From: Rhodobacter sp.
GTDB lineage: Bacteria > Pseudomonadota > Alphaproteobacteria > Rhodobacterales > Rhodobacteraceae
Length of the DNA stretch: 64,000 bases
Direction: 5' to 3'
Assembly: GCA_020637515.1 (NCBI GenBank)
Contig: JACKKG010000001.1
Location: 930,001-994,000, forward strand
Below, piece after piece: positions 61,685 to 64,000 of the stretch. Position numbers and translations under genes: made by a program. The first letter of the stretch is position 1; every line of letters begins with the position of its first letter. The notes beneath the pieces are model-generated. The model did not search any database. It was not told the origin of the DNA and saw nothing but the letters and a program-made list of their open reading frames with translations.

Positions 61685-62584
61685 TCAGTCGTCCAGAAGG
61701 GTCGTCTGGCTGAGCAGGCCGGGGTCCACGTCGGCCGAGAGGTTCTCGACCGTGGTCTGCGCGGTGAGCTGGTCGATGAACGCGCGCGAGGCGTCGCGCT
61801 GGATCTGCTGCACAAGGTCGTCGTGCACCTGCTCCAGCGGGGGGACCTGCTGGATGCGGGTGTCCTCCAGCTTGATCACATGCCAGCCGAAACGGGTCTG
61901 CACGGGCTGCGAAACCTGCCCGGGTTCCAGCGCTTCGACCGCGGCCTGGAAGTCGGGGATCATCGCGCCAGCCGCGAACCAGCCCAGGTCGCCACCGTTC
62001 TGCGCCGAGCCGTCGGTGGACATTTCCCGCGCGACATCGGCGAAATCGCGACCGCCAGCCAGCGCGGCCTCGACCTGCTGGGCCTCTTCTTCGGTTGCAA
62101 CCAGGATATGGGCGGCGTGGTATTCGGTCACCGGGTCGCCGGCCGCGTATTGCGCGGCAAAGGCGTCATAGGCCGCAGCGATGCTTTCGTCGGTCACGGC
62201 CGCGTTGACGGCGGCGACCAGGGCCGAATTGGCGATGAAGTTGCGGGTCTCGTTTTGCAGCAGGACCTGTTCGCGATGCGACAGGCTGCCCGCGTGCGAC
62301 TGTGCGAGGACCTCTTGTTCGATCAGTTGCTGCACGATGGCCGGGAACAGGGTCGCGTCGGGCACCTGGGCGAATTGCTGCGGCAGTTGGGTGCGCAGCG
62401 CGATCGCGTTGCCCAGCGTGATCGCCACGTCGCCGACGCGCGCGATCACGGTATCGGCGGTCGCGGTGCTGGTGACGGCGTCGGTCGCGGCGGCATCGGC
62501 AGCGGGCGCGTCCTCGGCCAGGGCCGGCAGCGCCAGCGTGGCAACGAGTGCCGCCGCCAGTGCAAATCGAGCGTTTTTGAACAT
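61685..62584 (-). CDS. Periplasmic peptidylprolyl isomerase (parvulin, PpiC/SurA-like)
   Basis: Foldase of the periplasm. The 299-residue product starts with a signal peptide (FALAAALVATLALPALA, cut before EDAPAA) and an Asp/Ala/Thr low-complexity stretch, then an N-terminal SurA-like helical part. The parvulin domain spans about 140-235: EYHAAHILVATEEEAQ, FADVAREMSTDGSAQNGGDLG, TRFGWHVIKLEDTR. The ATG at 62584 follows CAGGAG. It is divergent from secA, a linkage conserved in Rhodobacterales and fitting joint work in export. Confidence 0.92.
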   Translation of the reverse strand: MFKNARFALAAALVATLALPALAEDAPAADAAATDAVTSTATADTVIARVGDVAITLGNAIALRTQLPQQFAQVPDATLFPAIVQQLIEQEVLAQSHAGSLSHREQVLLQNETRNFIANSALVAAVNAAVTDESIAAAYDAFAAQYAAGDPVTEYHAAHILVATEEEAQQVEAALAGGRDFADVAREMSTDGSAQNGGDLGWFAAGAMIPDFQAAVEALEPGQVSQPVQTRFGWHVIKLEDTRIQQVPPLEQVHDDLVQQIQRDASRAFIDQLTAQTTVENLSADVDPGLLSQTTLLDD

Positions 62585-62609
62585 GCAAAGCTCCTGAATC
62601 GCGCCCTTG

Positions 62610-62651
62610 GGGGCGGCTGTGATTGACACCTGTTTGGCCGCCCCTTACATG
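62610..62651 (+). promoter_or_regulatory. Sigma-70-type promoter of secA with an inverted repeat
   Basis: TTGACA (62623-62628), exactly 17 bp spacer, TACATG (62646-62651). The 8-bp inverted arms GGGGCGGC (62610-62617) and GCCGCCCC (62637-62644) lie around the -35 and in the spacer. The predicted 5' leader of secA is about 110 nt; on the other strand the repeat would be in the parvulin leader. Confidence 0.6.
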
Positions 62652-62769
62652 CCAGAGCGACTTTTTCATTGCTCGGGCTGGACAGTCGCGCCCTGTTTAG
62701 GAAAGCAGCCGCCAACCGGCAACCCCGCCGGAGACGTCACCCGGTCACACAAAGGCGAGCGGAGAACAC

Positions 62770-64000
<1,231 letters not shown>

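Overview
The window is bacterial chromosome of high GC content with dense coding and short intergenic gaps. Gene content and order point to an alphaproteobacterium of the order Rhodobacterales (Paracoccaceae/Roseobacteraceae type). The main pointers are the pckA / chvI-chvG-hprK-rapZ-EIIA(Man)-ptsH block, the secA / parvulin-argJ-mutT block, methylsuccinyl-CoA dehydrogenase of the ethylmalonyl-CoA pathway, and a folC-accD neighbourhood. No rRNA, tRNA, insertion sequence, prophage or CRISPR array was recognised. The sequence looks like core chromosome rather than an island.

Layout. 1-1431: 5' part of an acyl-CoA synthetase gene. 1.6-2.6 kb: CDF metal exporter. 2.6-7.1 kb (minus strand): chvI, chvG, hprK, rapZ, EIIA(Man) and ptsH, a regulatory PTS coupled to an envelope two-component system, divergent from pckA (7.4-9.0 kb). 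9-19.4 kb: DUF3859-like secreted protein, TauE/SafE permease, mcd, STAS-like protein, MFS transporter, folC, accD, CPBP membrane protein, tag, NnrU-like and CoxG-like proteins. 19.5 kb: LuxR-type regulator. 20.3-29.1 kb: a phenylacetate block on the minus strand, read as paaX, 3-oxoadipyl-CoA thiolase, paaA, B, C, D, E, an unassigned PaaA/PaaC-like protein and paaZ. 29.2-32.6 kb: EamA exporter, then nspC and carboxynorspermidine synthase (polyamines). 32.7-43 kb: xthA, orphan OmpR-type regulator, ribA, L,D-transpeptidase-like protein, tyrB-like aminotransferase, GNAT, sseA, AFG1-type ATPase, a small charged protein, an NAD(P)-binding reductase with a divergent LysR. 43-50.9 kb: leuB, TetR/VOC pair, Na/Pi symporter, phaA thiolase, STAS/anti-sigma pair, hspQ, SLT-like lipoprotein, lolA. 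51-57 kb: 1-Cys peroxiredoxin, aldehyde dehydrogenase, HIT protein, a two-subunit molybdenum hydroxylase and its TetR regulator. 57-59.3 kb: kynA and kynU (tryptophan to anthranilate). 59.4-64 kb: a 45-residue small protein, mutT, argJ, parvulin, and the start of secA, which runs off the right edge.

Metabolic theme: thioester and aromatic catabolism feed central carbon. Phenylacetate is opened by PaaABCDE/PaaZ and cut by the thiolase. Kynurenine enzymes feed anthranilate and alanine. PhaA and Mcd handle acetoacetyl-CoA and ethylmalonyl-CoA-pathway intermediates. PckA links these to gluconeogenesis.

Regulatory signals seen directly in the DNA: two LacI-type operators exactly 20 bp apart upstream of pckA, a long inverted repeat downstream of paaX, tandem 24-bp operators at the TetR/molybdenum-hydroxylase promoter, a LysR T-N11-A box, and several GC hairpins directly after stop codons. 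The most unusual item is a family of modular hairpin repeats. One pair of copies is identical over 78 bp at 18.5 kb distance; another pair is identical over 61 bp at 16.4 kb distance. I found no convincing new multigene system; the hairpin repeat family and the orphan PaaA/PaaC-like protein are the best leads.
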